Below, one piece after another: positions 13,447 through 14,815 of a stretch of 14,815 nucleotides of DNA. This DNA comes from Thermodesulfobacteriota bacterium (GTDB lineage Bacteria > Desulfobacterota > QYQD01): assembly GCA_030017815.1 (NCBI GenBank), contig JASEGX010000014.1, forward strand, positions 1 through 14,815, in the 5' to 3' direction. Below the pieces are notes generated by a model. The model did not search any database and was not told where the DNA came from. It saw only the letters and a program-made list of their open reading frames with translations. The stretch's first letter is position 1, and every line of letters starts with the position of its first letter. Made by a program: the position numbers and the translations under genes.

Positions 13447-14815
13447 ATGAAAGATAAAAGCCCTGCTCAACCCCTGTTATCTACTACCCTGGACACGCAT
13501 AAGATATGCTACTTCCAGAGCAAGCTCAGGACGTCGCTCCTGAATAAGGGGGAATTTACTCTTACTTTTGAACTGGTACCCGGAAGGGGTTCCAGAGGAA
13601 AAGTCCACGATGCCCTCCTGGCTTTTGCGGAAAAAGCCTCTGCCGGTGGAAAGATTCAGGCCCTCAGCATAACAGAAAATGCCGGCGGGCATCCGGCCTT
13701 ATCTCCGGAAGTCCTGGGACGTGAGATTAAAAACCTCGGCATGGAGACGATCGTTCACTTCTCCTGTAAAGACAAGAATCGAAACCAGATCGAAAGCCTG
13801 CTCTTTGCCTGGGACAGAGAAGGAATACATAATCTTTTAATTCTAACCGGCGATTACCCGCGCTACGGTTATGAAGGACCGGCCAAGCCGGTCTTCGATC
13901 TGGATAGCGTAACCCTGCTCAGTATGGTCGGTCAAATGAAAAGCGGTTATTACATTCACAGCCAGGCCCCGGGAGGCGGACGATTCCTGCCCAGCATGCC
14001 CTTCTTTAAAGGATGCGTGGTGTCCCCATTTAAACGCCTGGAGTCGGAGCTCATGAACCAATACTTTAAACTACACCGTAAGGCCGCCGCCGGGGCAGAC
14101 TTTGTCGTCACCCAGGTTGGATTCGATGTCCGACAACTTGATACCCTCTTACGCTATATGCGTCTAACCGGAATCAACCTGCCCGTACTGGGGAATGTCT
14201 ATGTTCCCAGTATCACCGTGGCCAGGCTAATGCATGAAGGAAAGGTACCGGGCTGCGTAGTGACCGATGAACTCATGGCCATTTACGAACGGGAATCCGA
14301 AGAGCCGGACGGCGGAAAAGAGAAACGTCTTCTAAGGACGGCAAAACTCCTGGCGGTGCAAAGAGGTCTGGGTTACGACGGAGCCCACATCGGAGGCTCA
14401 AAACTTACCTATGACGACGTAGAGTTCATCATCGGCAAAAGTGAAGATTTTTATAGAAACTGGCCGGACTATATTCCGGAATTCAGCTTTCCTCAAAAAG
14501 ACGGTTTTTACTATTTTGAAAAGGACGAAAAGACAGGATTGAATAAAGATGCGCCGGCAAAGCCAGTGGCCAGATCAGGCCACAGGGCGATAAATTATAT
14601 CTTCTCCCGATCTATCCATAATCTGATTTTTGACGAAAATGGAAGACTGTTCCGCCCGGCCAAAAATTTTTGTCGGGCCATCGAGGGCACTAAATGGGCG
14701 CGTCCTTTTGCCCGGTTCGAATATTTACCCAAGCAATTTCTTTACGAATGCAAAAAATGCGGCGACTGCGTACTTTCCGAAGTCGCCTTTTTATGTCCCG
14801 AATCTCAATGCGCTA
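13447..14815 (+). CDS. metF: Methylenetetrahydrofolate reductase fused to MTHFR_C domain (3' truncated by window)
   Basis: An open frame of 456 complete codons running off the window end. Residues about 25-320 form the MetF barrel: FELVPGRGS holds E42, matching the catalytic Glu of MetF, and LILTGDYP holds D136, matching the flavin-contacting Asp. VTQVGFD and GNVYVPS are later barrel strands. After about 395 comes a different region ending in a cysteine cluster, C435-x2-C438-x2-C441-x8-C450-x4-C455. This matches the MTHFR_C/MetV-type zinc-binding domain, which in acetogens is a separate subunit of the MetVF reductase. The enzyme reduces methylene-THF to methyl-THF, feeding methionine synthesis or the methyl branch of the Wood-Ljungdahl pathway. 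The ATG at 13447 has only a weak purine-rich site (AGAAGAAG) upstream. A divergent gap of 287 bp separates it from the methyltransferase. Confidence 0.9.
   Translation, partial: MKDKSPAQPLLSTTLDTHKICYFQSKLRTSLLNKGEFTLTFELVPGRGSRGKVHDALLAFAEKASAGGKIQALSITENAGGHPALSPEVLGREIKNLGMETIVHFSCKDKNRNQIESLLFAWDREGIHNLLILTGDYPRYGYEGPAKPVFDLDSVTLLSMVGQMKSGYYIHSQAPGGGRFLPSMPFFKGCVVSPFKRLESELMNQYFKLHRKAAAGADFVVTQVGFDVRQLDTLLRYMRLTGINLPVLGNVYVPSITVARLMHEGKVPGCVVTDELMAIYERESEEPDGGKEKRLLRTAKLLAVQRGLGYDGAHIGGSKLTYDDVEFIIGKSEDFYRNWPDYIPEFSFPQKDGFYYFEKDEKTGLNKDAPAKPVARSGHRAINYIFSRSIHNLIFDENGRLFRPAKNFCRAIEGTKWARPFARFEYLPKQFLYECKKCGDCVLSEVAFLCPESQCA

Overview
This window looks like chromosomal DNA from an anaerobic bacterium of the Desulfobacterota (former Deltaproteobacteria) or a close relative. 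This is inferred from gene content: a ThiD-ThiN fusion, a short ThiC, a methylenetetrahydrofolate reductase fused to a cysteine-rich MTHFR_C domain, and an FtsEX/EnvC/CtpA/YibQ cluster. No rRNA, tRNA, CRISPR array, phage gene or intact insertion sequence is visible.

Layout. (1) Positions 71-3039, minus strand: a PfkB-family sugar/nucleoside kinase, a PurN-like formyltransferase that overlaps it, and a HAD-family phosphatase with an unusual DCE motif. Two roughly 100-bp direct copies of a heptamer-based palindromic repeat bracket the kinase and formyltransferase genes. (2) Positions 3040-3578: a gene-poor divergent region with the second repeat copy, an inverted pair of REP-like hairpins, a terminator-like structure and two good sigma70-type promoters, one per direction. 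(3) Positions 3579-9810, plus strand: ftsE, ftsX, an EnvC-like protein with a degenerate LytM domain, a CtpA protease, a YibQ-type divergent polysaccharide deacetylase and a GHMP kinase. (4) Positions 9802-12440, minus strand: thiC and a thiD-thiN fusion, making thiamine phosphate, with a sigma70-type promoter and a leader too short for a TPP riboswitch. (5) Positions 12587-13159, minus strand: a class I SAM methyltransferase. (6) From 13447, plus strand: metF fused to an MTHFR_C cysteine cluster, cut by the window end.

How the genes may work together. FtsEX is the ABC-type regulator of septal peptidoglycan hydrolysis. The adjacent coiled-coil/LytM protein lacks most zinc-site residues, as EnvC does, so it is probably a FtsEX-controlled amidase activator. 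CtpA and YibQ add periplasmic proteolysis and envelope polysaccharide functions. ThiC and ThiDN make HMP-PP and thiamine phosphate. The kinase/formyltransferase/phosphatase trio has no recognised pathway and is the best candidate for an undescribed small metabolic module.

The most unusual non-coding content is the density of short-period intergenic repeats: a 10-nt-period array at the left edge, two GTCA-heptamer elements, one GTTCA-heptamer inverted element, a REP pair and a C/G-rich hairpin.
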